Below are positions 8,126-16,320 of a DNA stretch of 45,259 nucleotides, piece after piece. The first letter of the stretch is position 1, and the number at the start of each line of letters is the position of its first letter. The stretch spans positions 1 through 45,259 of the forward strand of contig DJWJ01000009.1 of NCBI GenBank assembly GCA_002440965.1, written 5' to 3'. Position numbers and translations under genes: made by a program. The notes under the pieces were generated by a model. The model was not told where the DNA came from and searched no databases. It worked only from the letters and a program-made list of their open reading frames with translations. The DNA comes from Candidatus Omnitrophica bacterium UBA6233 (GTDB taxonomy: Bacteria; Omnitrophota; Gorgyraeia; Gygaellales; Profunditerraquicolaceae).

Positions 8126-9959
8126 CTTTGGGAGCCTCTTTTAACTTGGGCGCCTCAACTTTTGACGCTTCTATTTTCGGGGTTTCTGTTTTTACAGCTT
8201 CCGAGATCTTTACTTCGGGTTTTTTCTTCAAAACAATAAGATTAACCGAGTAAGGAGTTAAAGAGAGTTCTTCCTGATAAGAATCTTGGGCAGTAATTTC
8301 TTTCTCAACGACAGGCTTAAACTCGCAGTTCAAACTGCAGGATGAATCTAACGTAAATTGGCTATAAGAGTAAATTCCTTTGATATTCTTCAGGTTAAGT
8401 TTGAGCGGGCGTTTGGCAGATTTCAATTGTTCAGCCTTAGCATAAAGTTCTTTGGCGTTCTTCAATAAGTTTTTGACCCTATTGGTTGTAGGCAATGTGC
8501 CGACTTCTTCATGCTGCGAAATAATCTTAGAAAGCTGATCAGAACGGATAAGCCCGAGAAGAAATTTGCTCTCGGCGGCGCTAAATCCGGCAATATTCTG
8601 GGCAACTAAACTTTGAGCTATTTCAGGGTCAATATAATTATAGATCAACACGGCAATTTTTTCATCTGATTTCGTGGCGATGGCACCGGTAAATTCGTCG
8701 TTAAGCTTTACGGAAAACATATTTTTCTCCAACTCTTTAAGCATTCTGAAAACATTGTAGCTTACTTTCTGCCCCCCTGAATGCTTAAGAGACAGATAAA
8801 AAACTCCTATGTTCCTAGTCACCCCTTCCGGGTTGCCCTGAAAATCTTCCAAACAAAAATAGAGTTGATTGTCCAAACCCGCTTCGTACATATTCTTTAG
8901 GCGGGCCGGGATGTAGCTGGCAGTAATATAAGCTTTTTCTTTACGCTCGGGTATAAGATTTGCGTGACGGTCATAATTCCATTCATCTACAATCAAAGAA
9001 ATATTTTTATCAAAGTTGAAATACGATAACCAGTCCCGCACAAGACTTAAGGCATTCTTATCATAGATAGTATTTTCTTTTTCCGTTTTAGGGTCGGTAG
9101 AAAAACTATGCCAAGTAATAAAATCGAGGTTCAGATGATTCTGGTAACAAAATTTAATTAGCGCGTAAACCAGGCTTTTCTCCGGAGTTAAAACATTATT
9201 TTCTCCTATGCTATGAAACCAGGAACTTGCGCCGGGCGCGCCAACCGGAATATGGATTTTATATTGAGCCTCCAGTTCTTTTACGCTTTCACTAACCAAG
9301 CGGTAAAGATTAAGGTAATCCAGTTCTCTCCCTAAGAAAAACCCTTCCAAATCCGGAGCGCTCCACACCTCATACCAAATATTGTATTTTTTTTCGCAAC
9401 TTAAATCTTTGATTATACCCTTAACCAAATCTTTATACGCCGCTAAATTCAAAGGGCTGCTGTTTTTATCTAAAATCTTACCCATTCCCGCGGGGGTCCC
9501 GAACAAATTCAGGATAACCGTTCCGCCGGAATCATTTATGCTTTTAATAATATTCTCATAGTTAGCGAGCATTTTATCTTTTGCCGCCTGATCTTTGGCA
9601 AGCTGGGTAATTTCCCAAAGATTATACTGGATACGGTAAAATCCATTAAAGCCGATATCTTTCTGCCAAGCATCCAAAGCTTCCTTTGAAGCTAGGCTTT
9701 GCGGCCAAGTATTATCAGAATTAAAACCCCTGCCGCTTAAATCAAGATTGGGTTTGAAGACTTTAGGTATGGGAATAGTGCTTGAATTGATATCCAAAAT
9801 TAACTCGAGGTCATCGGCTGTTTGAGCAAAAGCTAAATGACAAATGTCAAAATTCAAAGCACAAAATAAATTCAAAATTAAAATGACAAATACCAAAACA
9901 AAAGTTTTGTCATTTAACATTTTTGCTTTGAACTTATTTTGAATTTTATGCTTTGTCAT
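8103..9959 (-). CDS. secreted GH39-like (GH-A clan) protein, acid/base Glu replaced
   Basis: 618 aa with a signal peptide: hydrophobic residues of about 19-38, likely cut after AFA45. The middle resembles a GH-A clan glycosidase, closest to GH39 in my reading. The usual WNEPN acid/base motif is here W199-S-A-P-D203, so the catalytic Glu is Ala. The nucleophile motif is intact as VDEWNYD with Glu326. The C-terminus is a Lys/Glu/Pro/Ala-rich tail (KTETPKIEASKVEAPKL region). The signal peptide is encoded by a family A repeat element. It probably acts in the periplasm or outside; binding of a glycan without retaining hydrolysis is possible. Family assignment is moderate. Confidence 0.6.
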   Translation of the reverse strand: MTKHKIQNKFKAKMLNDKTFVLVFVILILNLFCALNFDICHLAFAQTADDLELILDINSSTIPIPKVFKPNLDLSGRGFNSDNTWPQSLASKEALDAWQKDIGFNGFYRIQYNLWEITQLAKDQAAKDKMLANYENIIKSINDSGGTVILNLFGTPAGMGKILDKNSSPLNLAAYKDLVKGIIKDLSCEKKYNIWYEVWSAPDLEGFFLGRELDYLNLYRLVSESVKELEAQYKIHIPVGAPGASSWFHSIGENNVLTPEKSLVYALIKFCYQNHLNLDFITWHSFSTDPKTEKENTIYDKNALSLVRDWLSYFNFDKNISLIVDEWNYDRHANLIPERKEKAYITASYIPARLKNMYEAGLDNQLYFCLEDFQGNPEGVTRNIGVFYLSLKHSGGQKVSYNVFRMLKELEKNMFSVKLNDEFTGAIATKSDEKIAVLIYNYIDPEIAQSLVAQNIAGFSAAESKFLLGLIRSDQLSKIISQHEEVGTLPTTNRVKNLLKNAKELYAKAEQLKSAKRPLKLNLKNIKGIYSYSQFTLDSSCSLNCEFKPVVEKEITAQDSYQEELSLTPYSVNLIVLKKKPEVKISEAVKTETPKIEASKVEAPKLKEAPKDANTAGK

Positions 9960-9961
9960 TT
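9836..9961. repeat. family A repeat inside a coding region
   Basis: The same words as the intergenic family A elements (AAATGACAAA, TCAAAATTCAAAGC, TTTTGTCATTT) form an inverted repeat. Here it overlaps the first 41 or so codons of the GH39-like gene and provides its signal peptide. Confidence 0.75.
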
Positions 9962-9965
9962 ATTA

Positions 9966-10751
9966 TCAATCTAATAGTTTCTTTTGTATTCTCTTAATGG
10001 ACCTCGCCCTACCGGTTTCTTCATCGATATCCAAAACCGCGCCATGCAATTGAATATTTTCTTCGGCTACTTCAAATCTTACGGGAAGCCCGGTAATAAA
10101 CCTCTCCAGAACATTATCTACTTTCCTTCCGATAACCGAATCATAAGGTCCGCACATTCCGGCATCAGTCAGGTAAGCTGTCCCTTGGGGAAGTATGTGT
10201 TCATCTGCAGTCTGAATATGGGTATGCGTGCCTAAAACTGCAGAAACATGACCATCCAGATACCAACCAAGGGCTACCTTTTCAGAAGTAGCTTCTGCGT
10301 GCATATCTACGACAATTACCCTTGTTTCCTTAATAAGCTCTTTTTGCGCAGCAAGCGCCGTTTTAAAAGGACAATCCAGCGCTTCCATAAAAACCCTTCC
10401 GTTAACATTGATTATACCGATTTTCTGCCCTGTTCTCGTCTTAAAGATACCGCTACCTTTGCCTGGAGAAGCTGCGGGAAAATTTATCGGCCGCAATATT
10501 CTTCTCTCTCGGTTTATTAGTTCAAATATCTCGCTTTTTTTCCAAATATGGTCTCCGGAAGTAATTACATCGACCCCGGAATTGAACAATTCATCCGCCA
10601 CTTTAGGAACTATTCCCGAACCACCTGAAGCATTCTCAGCGTTGGCAATAACAAAATCCAGGGAATATTCTTCCTTTAATCCCGCAAGAAGCTTATTAAC
10701 CGCCCTTCTGCCGGGACCACCCACTATATCGCCGATAAATAGTATTTTCAT
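9966..10751 (-). CDS. ymdB: YmdB-family metallophosphoesterase (TIGR00282)
   Basis: 261 aa. Metal-binding motifs GDIVGGPGRRA at the start, NAENASGGSG, SGDHIWKK, DMHAEATSEK and GTHTHIQTADE are all in place. Members hydrolyse 2',3'-cyclic nucleotides in vitro and influence RNase Y. The gene follows rny here, as in many bacteria, separated only by a repeat element, which supports a role in RNA metabolism. The next gene starts 6 nt after its stop. Confidence 0.92.
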   Translation of the reverse strand: MKILFIGDIVGGPGRRAVNKLLAGLKEEYSLDFVIANAENASGGSGIVPKVADELFNSGVDVITSGDHIWKKSEIFELINRERRILRPINFPAASPGKGSGIFKTRTGQKIGIINVNGRVFMEALDCPFKTALAAQKELIKETRVIVVDMHAEATSEKVALGWYLDGHVSAVLGTHTHIQTADEHILPQGTAYLTDAGMCGPYDSVIGRKVDNVLERFITGLPVRFEVAEENIQLHGAVLDIDEETGRARSIKRIQKKLLD

Positions 10752-10771
10752 TGTTTACACATACCTTATCA

Positions 10772-10900
10772 TTAATGTCAAATCCAAAGCTCAAAATCCA
10801 AAATAAATCTAAATGACAAATACCAAATGACAAAAGCTTGGTTTGATATTTGTGTTTTGAGCTTTGGATTTATTTTGGATTCTGAATTTTGTCATTTGAA
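10772..10900. repeat. intergenic inverted-repeat element, family A
   Basis: About 130 nt with the same words as other family A copies and a near-palindromic centre around CAAAAGCTTGGTTTG. It fills the space between rny and ymdB. A transcript would form a long AU-rich hairpin. Confidence 0.75.
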
Positions 10901-10911
10901 TTTAGGACATC

Positions 10912-12468
10912 CTATTTAGCATACTCTATTGCTCTGGTTTCTCTAATCACCGTAACCTTGATCTGCCCGGGATATTCCATCCCCTCCTCTATCTTCTTAC
11001 GAATATCTCTGGCCATATTGATTGCCTCGGCATCGGTTATTTTTTCCGGTTGGACGATAACGCGTATTTCGCGTCCGGCTTGAATAGCGAAAGATTTTTC
11101 TACTCCTTTAAACAAATTGGCGATTGACTCTAATTTTTCTAAGCGCTTAACATACGTTTCCAATGTTTCACGCCGGGCTCCCGGACGAGCCGCGCTAATA
11201 GCATCTGCCGCTATCGCCAAGACCGCGTAAATACTCTGCGGCGCCGACTCTTCATGATGAGCCTCGATCGCCATAACCACTTCGGGTGACTCGCCATATT
11301 TTCTGGCTAATTCCGCTCCAAGTTTGGCATGCGTACCTTCAACCTGATGATCGACCGCTTTCCCTATGTCATGCAATAGCCCGATTCTACGCGACAATTT
11401 AAAATCCAAACCCAGCTCTGAAGCCATGGCTCCCAATAGAAACGCCGCCTCTTTAGAATGCTGTAAGGCATTCTGCCCGAAACTTGTCCTGTATTTCAAC
11501 CGGCCAAGCAGTTTGATTATCTCAGGATGCAAGCCATTTACTCCGGCTTCAAACGCCGCCCGCTCTCCTTCTTCGCGGATCTTTTCATCCATTTCTTTCT
11601 TGGTTTTTTCGACGACTTCTTCGATTCTGCCTGGATGTATCCTTCCGTCAGCAAGAAGCTTCTCTAAACTCAAACGGGCAATCTCCCGGCGCACAGCATC
11701 AAATGCGGATATTGTAACCGCTTCCGGGGTATCATCGATAATCACGTCTACCCCCGTAGCCATCTCTAAAGCACGAATGTTCCTTCCTTCGCGGCCGATA
11801 ACCCGGCCCTTCATTTCATCGCTCGGCAAAGCCACAACACTAACCGTGGATTCGACTGTATGTTCCGCGGCGCATTTTTGTATCGCCAAGCTTAAAATCT
11901 CTCTGGCCTTCTTATCAGAAACGCTGCGTATTTCTTCTTCCTGTTTTTTAATTAAAACCGCTTTTTCATTCCCCAACTCTTCGCTCATCCGGCTAAGTAA
12001 AATCTGCTTGGCTTCTTCTACTGAAAGCGATGAGATTTTCTGCAGCCTCTCTTTTTCTTCAGCAACCAAAGAATGCAACTGGACGTCTTTGGCTTTAATC
12101 GCCTCTTCTTGTTTCCTGATGTTTTCGTGTTTTGCTTCAAGCTCTTTTTCCTTCTTTTCCAAAAGATCGAGCCTGCGGTCGATATTTTCTTCTTTTTGCG
12201 CAAGCCTCTTCTCCATATTAGAGAGCTCCTGGCGCCTGTCTTTTGACTCGCGTTCAAAATCCTGACGTACACGGTACAACAAATCTTTAGCTTCCAATTC
12301 CACTTCGCGGCGCTTATCCTGAGCCTCCTTGCGGGCTTGTTCCATAATTGCTTGCGCCTTGGATTCAGCATCCTGTATCTTCTTTTCAGCTATCTGTTTT
12401 CTCAAGGCATAACCTGCCAAAACAGATACACAACCGACTACTAATGATATAAATATAGTCAGCAACAT
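10912..12468 (-). CDS. rny: ribonuclease Y
   Basis: 518 aa from the chosen ATG at 12466-12468, which has a strong GGGGAGGGG ribosome site; a longer frame starting at 12540 has none and adds 24 non-conserved residues. Order: an N-terminal membrane segment (MLLTIFISLVVGCVSVLAG), a long coiled coil, a KH domain (GRVIGREGRNIRALE) and an HD domain (LLHDIGKAVDH). It is a membrane-bound endoribonuclease that starts mRNA decay. Its partner-type gene ymdB is next. The segment 12478-12537 upstream can form a hairpin (GGTAGA/TCTACC ends, GCAGAA/TTCTGC inner pairs). Confidence 0.96.
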   Translation of the reverse strand: MLLTIFISLVVGCVSVLAGYALRKQIAEKKIQDAESKAQAIMEQARKEAQDKRREVELEAKDLLYRVRQDFERESKDRRQELSNMEKRLAQKEENIDRRLDLLEKKEKELEAKHENIRKQEEAIKAKDVQLHSLVAEEKERLQKISSLSVEEAKQILLSRMSEELGNEKAVLIKKQEEEIRSVSDKKAREILSLAIQKCAAEHTVESTVSVVALPSDEMKGRVIGREGRNIRALEMATGVDVIIDDTPEAVTISAFDAVRREIARLSLEKLLADGRIHPGRIEEVVEKTKKEMDEKIREEGERAAFEAGVNGLHPEIIKLLGRLKYRTSFGQNALQHSKEAAFLLGAMASELGLDFKLSRRIGLLHDIGKAVDHQVEGTHAKLGAELARKYGESPEVVMAIEAHHEESAPQSIYAVLAIAADAISAARPGARRETLETYVKRLEKLESIANLFKGVEKSFAIQAGREIRVIVQPEKITDAEAINMARDIRKKIEEGMEYPGQIKVTVIRETRAIEYAK

Positions 12469-12577
12469 ATATCCCCTCCCCAGTAATCTAGGTAGAAGTA
12501 TAGGTGCAGAAAAAGAAAAACTTCTGCCTTTCTCTACCATTACCTGTACCTATCCCTAGAATTTCAAACTCTGTTAT

Positions 12578-13123
12578 TTAAGCGAAGAGTACTTTTTTGA
12601 CGCTTACATCGTGGAAAGCAGTGGGAACAGCGGGTAAGATTTGCAGACGAAATGCCAAACCAATAGAAGGAGTATCTTTAGGGAGTTTGCTTAGGAACCG
12701 GTCATAATAACCCTTTCCCCGGCCAAGCCGGTTGCCTTTTTTATCAAAAGCAACTCCCGGGGCAATTACCAAATCCAAATCTTCGGGCCGGATAAACCTG
12801 TTAATAACAGGTTCGGACACTCCGTAAGGTCCTTTTTTTAAGTGGGCGTGGCTATTTAATATAGCTGGCCTTAAAGACGCTCTATTTTTCACACAAACTG
12901 GCACGGCAATAATCTTACCTAATCTTAGCGCTGATTCTATCATTTCTCTTGTTTCCACTTCGCCTTTCATGGCGATGTAAAACATCACTTTTTTCGCTTT
13001 TTTAAAAACTTTTTGTCTCAAAAGTTTATTCTTGATTAACCGGCTCTTATTCTTACGGTCCTCCTCCTTATGATTTTTGAGCTTAAGTAGAATTTTACTA
13101 CGTAATGCTTGCTTTGTCAACAT
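12578..13123 (-). CDS. 5-formyltetrahydrofolate cyclo-ligase
   Basis: 181 aa. The C-terminal signature GVAFDKKGNRLGRGKGYYDRFL is diagnostic. It converts 5-formyl-THF to 5,10-methenyl-THF with ATP in the cytoplasm. It lies between iscU and rny; in many bacteria this gene is next to the 6S RNA gene, but here 6S is at 20797. The neighbour metV also belongs to folate one-carbon metabolism. Often called fau, ygfA or mthfs. Confidence 0.92.
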   Translation of the reverse strand: MLTKQALRSKILLKLKNHKEEDRKNKSRLIKNKLLRQKVFKKAKKVMFYIAMKGEVETREMIESALRLGKIIAVPVCVKNRASLRPAILNSHAHLKKGPYGVSEPVINRFIRPEDLDLVIAPGVAFDKKGNRLGRGKGYYDRFLSKLPKDTPSIGLAFRLQILPAVPTAFHDVSVKKVLFA

Positions 13124-13131
13124 ACCTAGTC

Positions 13132-13569
13132 CTATAAACAGGCCTCTCCCTCATGCTTATGTTCCCGGGAATCAAAGGGAACGGGTTTGCCTTGCTTAAT
13201 ATAGTAATCTTTCAGCGCTGAACGCAGAGCTTCTTCCGCCAAAACCGAACAATGCATCTTAATCACAGGTAATCCCCCCAATGCTTCAGCTACTGCTTTA
13301 TTGGTAATAGTCAACGCTTCCTTGATAGATTTCCCTTTAACCATTTCCGTAACCATTGAGCTTGTGGCAACTGCGGCTCCGCAGCCGAATGTCTTGAACT
13401 TGACATCCACGATTACGTCATTTTCTATCTTTAAAAACATTTTCATTACATCGCCGCAGATAGGATTCCCGACGGTACCAACACCGCTGGCATCGGTAAT
13501 TTCTCCGACATTGCGCGGATGCATAAAATGATCCATTACTTTCTCGCTATAAGGCAACTGTTCTGCCAT
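13132..13569 (-). CDS. iscU: NifU/IscU-type Fe-S cluster scaffold protein
   Basis: 145 aa. The three cluster ligands Cys38 (NPICGD), Cys63 (FGCGAA) and Cys107 (MHCSVLA) and the conserved Asp40 are present. It assembles Fe-S clusters from a cysteine desulfurase; no iscS/nifS gene is in the window. It is short, with only the N-terminal scaffold domain of NifU. It starts 1 nt after the metV stop, so they are cotranscribed. Clients nearby include KorD and the metV product. Confidence 0.92.
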   Translation of the reverse strand: MAEQLPYSEKVMDHFMHPRNVGEITDASGVGTVGNPICGDVMKMFLKIENDVIVDVKFKTFGCGAAVATSSMVTEMVKGKSIKEALTITNKAVAEALGGLPVIKMHCSVLAEEALRSALKDYYIKQGKPVPFDSREHKHEGEACL

Positions 13570-13570
13570 T

Positions 13571-14224
13571 TTATTTATTCATTACTAGTTTATGCGGCTT
13601 GGCTGATTTTCGAAAATCTTTGGGTCCCCGGATTTCTTTTAAAGAATCTAATTTCTTATTCCTCTCCAATTCCTTATAAATCAAAACCCAGGCGCAATCT
13701 TTACCTTTATCTACCTCGCATTTTCCTTTGTTCATTCCGCCGCAAGGCCCATTAAGCAAACCTTTGGCGCAAAGAGTAATAGGACAAATTCCTCCGGTTA
13801 TCTTCAGAACACAATCTCCACAAAAAGAACATTTCTCGTAGAAATCGCCTTTGGCGTCCATTACCGCCCCAAAAATAGTATCGCAGGCGGGGAAAACCGC
13901 TAAGCCTAACCTATCGTTATCTTTAAAAGACTGCGCCCCTAAACCGCAGGATAAAATTAAAACAGCCTCGGTCTGGCGAAAAAGAGACATATTCTTGGCA
14001 ATTTCCGTCTTGAGCTTGGCTGCCACACAGGGAGCAGAAGGTATGCAATAACCGATGATTATCTTGCCTTGCAGTTCTAACTCCTGCTTCATTTTAAGGA
14101 TCTCGGGCTCGCCGCCGGTCTTACAAGTAGTGGCGCATTCACCGCAGCCTACCAAGAAAATCTTAGTATAGCTTTTTAAGCTATCTACAATATCCTGAAG
14201 GGGTTTTGACTCTGTTATAATCAT
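13571..14224 (-). CDS. metV: MetV-like protein (methylene-THF reductase C-terminal domain family)
   Basis: 217 aa, rich in cysteine. It has a CGECATTC cluster at residues 27-34, GYCIPSAPC, a CSFCGDC cluster and LLNGPCGGMNKGKCEV, which are hallmarks of the zinc/Fe-S MTHFR C-terminal-like family. MetV is the partner of a short MetF in acetogens and other anaerobes; no metF is in the window. It heads a group with iscU and the formyl-THF ligase. A promoter at 14231-14259 would place the transcript start at or next to the ATG, and no Shine-Dalgarno is visible. Confidence 0.85.
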   Translation of the reverse strand: MIITESKPLQDIVDSLKSYTKIFLVGCGECATTCKTGGEPEILKMKQELELQGKIIIGYCIPSAPCVAAKLKTEIAKNMSLFRQTEAVLILSCGLGAQSFKDNDRLGLAVFPACDTIFGAVMDAKGDFYEKCSFCGDCVLKITGGICPITLCAKGLLNGPCGGMNKGKCEVDKGKDCAWVLIYKELERNKKLDSLKEIRGPKDFRKSAKPHKLVMNK

Positions 14225-14230
14225 ACAAAA

Positions 14231-14259
14231 ATTTTACCACTATTTAAAGGCCAGAGCAA
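14231..14259 (-). promoter_or_regulatory. promoter of metV-iscU group, possibly leaderless
   Basis: TTGCTC (14254-14259), a 17-nt spacer and TAAAAT (14231-14236) on the minus strand. Only 6 nt separate the -10 box from the metV ATG at 14224, so transcription would start about at the start codon. Confidence 0.5.
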
Positions 14260-14277
14260 GGAAAATATGGGGCAGGA

Positions 14278-16320
14278 TTAATATTCTTCTTTATCGCGGA
14301 AATGTTCTTGCATCATTCTTAAGAACTCTTTATCGGTTGCGCCCTTCTTATCGATATCTTCATTAAATTCGGCATATCCAGCATCAAATTCGTTCCCCGT
14401 ATCTTCAATCTGAAGAAGCTTATCCATAATCTTGCTTTCATCCAGAAAACGCGAGACCTGGGTAAGAACCGGACCGCCGCCGTCCATAAAGCTTCTTGGG
14501 TTACGGTCCACATGAGGCTTAAGCAAAAAAAGGTTTTCTTTTGCCCGGGTAGAAGCAACATAAAAAAGCCGGCGTTCTTCTTCAATACCTTCTTCATCTT
14601 CCAGAGAACGATAAGAAGGCAGGTGGCCTTCGGCAACATAAATCAGAAACACTGTATGCCACTCCAATCCTTTAGCGGAATGAATTGTGGAAAGCGTAAG
14701 CGTGGAATCATCTTTATCCTTCAATCCTGCCTCGGCAAGGGAACGTTCGGGTGGCTCTAAGGCCATATCCGTCAAAAATTGCTCTAATGATTTATAGCGC
14801 GAAGCGATGCGTAAAAGCGAATCCAGATCATTAATCCTTTTATGAAAATCATCATATTTATTTTTAAGCAGGGGCTGATAATACTCCAAAAATATTTCGA
14901 TTATCTCGGCCGGACCCTGCATACTGGAATTAATATCCTTGAGGATATTAAAAAGCTTATTTACCTCTTCTTTATTTTTTTCGGAAGTTACCAGCGGTGC
15001 GCCTTTGCCGGGAATAAGGGCATTAATTATTTTTTCGGCACTCTTCGGGCCTATGCCGGGTATTAATAGCAGCGCGCGCAACCAGCTTACTTGATCCGCA
15101 GCGTTATAGACAATTCGTAAATAAGAAATCACATCTTTGATGTGCGCTGCTTCGACGAATTTTTGTCCGCCGTATTTTACAAAGGGAATGTTGCGGCTGG
15201 CTAATTCTACTTCCAGGTCATTAGAGTGCCAGCCTGATCTAAACAAAACCGCGATATCCTTTGATTCCACCCCTTCTTCCCTTAATTCCAGAATCTTATC
15301 CGCGATATAACGGGATTGGCCGTTTTCATCTTCGGCATCCACAAAAACCGGCTGTTGCTCCCCTTTCTTCTTCGTATAAAGATTCTTCTCAAATTTTTCT
15401 TTTGCTCCTCTAATTACTTCATTAGTTAGATTCAAGATCGGCTGGGTGGAGCGATAATTCTCCTCGAGAGTGATAATTTTGGTATTTTTAAAAAGCTGGG
15501 GAAAATCCATAATGTTTCTGAAATTCGCTCCCCTAAATGAATAAATGCTCTGCGCGTCATCCCCAACAACCATAATATTCTTATGTTCCGAAGCCAATAA
15601 ACAGGCAATAAAAGCTTGGAGTTTATTCGTATCTTGATATTCATCCACCATAATATACCTGTATTTCCGGGATAGCGACAGCCTTATCTCTTCGTGGTTA
15701 GTTAAAAGTTTTTTCAGGTAAACTAAAAGATCGTCATAATCTAAAAGAGATTTTTCAATCTTGTATTTATGGTATTCTTCGCGGATTTGCTTAATTTCTT
15801 CGCTAAACTCCAAAAATTGCGGGTATTCATCATATAGAACATCTTCTAATTTTTCGGATTTATTCACACTCTTAGAGATTACTTCCAAAATGGCTTTTTT
15901 GCGGGGGAAGCGTTTTTCGCTCTTGTTAAAACCCATTTGCGTACGGATCAAATTAATCGTGTCTTCGGCATCAGGCTCATCAAGGATAGAAAAATTATTG
16001 GCTAGGCCTAAAGCTTTGGCGTATCTTCTTAAAGTCGCGTTGGCAAACGAATGGAATGTGCCGCCAGAAACCCTTGAACAGCGTTCATCTAAAAGCAGGC
16101 TTGCCCGGCGCAGCATCTCTTCACTAGCCCTGCGGGTAAAAGTAAGCAATAAAATCTCGTCCGGCTTTACTCCTTTTTCAACCAGATACGCTACCCGATG
16201 CACTAAAACCCTAGTCTTACCGCTTCCTGCTCCGGCAATAACCAAATATGCGCCATCGATGGACTCAACAGCCTCAAGCTGGGCCGGATTAAGTTCATTT
16301 TTATAATCGATTTTTTTCAC
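14278..16320 (-). CDS. uvrD: UvrD/PcrA/Rep-family DNA helicase
   Basis: 680 aa superfamily 1A helicase. Motifs in order: Q motif LNPAQLEAV, Walker A GAGSGKTR (29-36), motif II DEYQDTNK, motif III GDDAQSIYSFRGA, motif IV LEENYRS, motif V LSTIHSAKGLEW and motif VI RRLFYVASTRAKENL. A GIGPKSAEKI helix-hairpin-helix-like stretch lies in the middle. It unwinds DNA in repair and replication restart. The ATG overlaps the fusA stop by 4 nt. Whether it is UvrD, PcrA or Rep proper cannot be told without a tree. Confidence 0.93.
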   Translation of the reverse strand: MKKIDYKNELNPAQLEAVESIDGAYLVIAGAGSGKTRVLVHRVAYLVEKGVKPDEILLLTFTRRASEEMLRRASLLLDERCSRVSGGTFHSFANATLRRYAKALGLANNFSILDEPDAEDTINLIRTQMGFNKSEKRFPRKKAILEVISKSVNKSEKLEDVLYDEYPQFLEFSEEIKQIREEYHKYKIEKSLLDYDDLLVYLKKLLTNHEEIRLSLSRKYRYIMVDEYQDTNKLQAFIACLLASEHKNIMVVGDDAQSIYSFRGANFRNIMDFPQLFKNTKIITLEENYRSTQPILNLTNEVIRGAKEKFEKNLYTKKKGEQQPVFVDAEDENGQSRYIADKILELREEGVESKDIAVLFRSGWHSNDLEVELASRNIPFVKYGGQKFVEAAHIKDVISYLRIVYNAADQVSWLRALLLIPGIGPKSAEKIINALIPGKGAPLVTSEKNKEEVNKLFNILKDINSSMQGPAEIIEIFLEYYQPLLKNKYDDFHKRINDLDSLLRIASRYKSLEQFLTDMALEPPERSLAEAGLKDKDDSTLTLSTIHSAKGLEWHTVFLIYVAEGHLPSYRSLEDEEGIEEERRLFYVASTRAKENLFLLKPHVDRNPRSFMDGGGPVLTQVSRFLDESKIMDKLLQIEDTGNEFDAGYAEFNEDIDKKGATDKEFLRMMQEHFRDKEEY

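Noticed and set aside
11366..12265. 299-codon open frame on the plus strand
   Set aside because: It lies wholly antisense to rny; the low-complexity Ser/Phe-rich translation reflects the coiled-coil codons of RNase Y.
12469..12540. Upstream start for RNase Y adding 24 residues
   Set aside because: The ATG at 12468 has GGGGAGGGG and gives the normal N-terminal membrane segment; the extension is not family-like.
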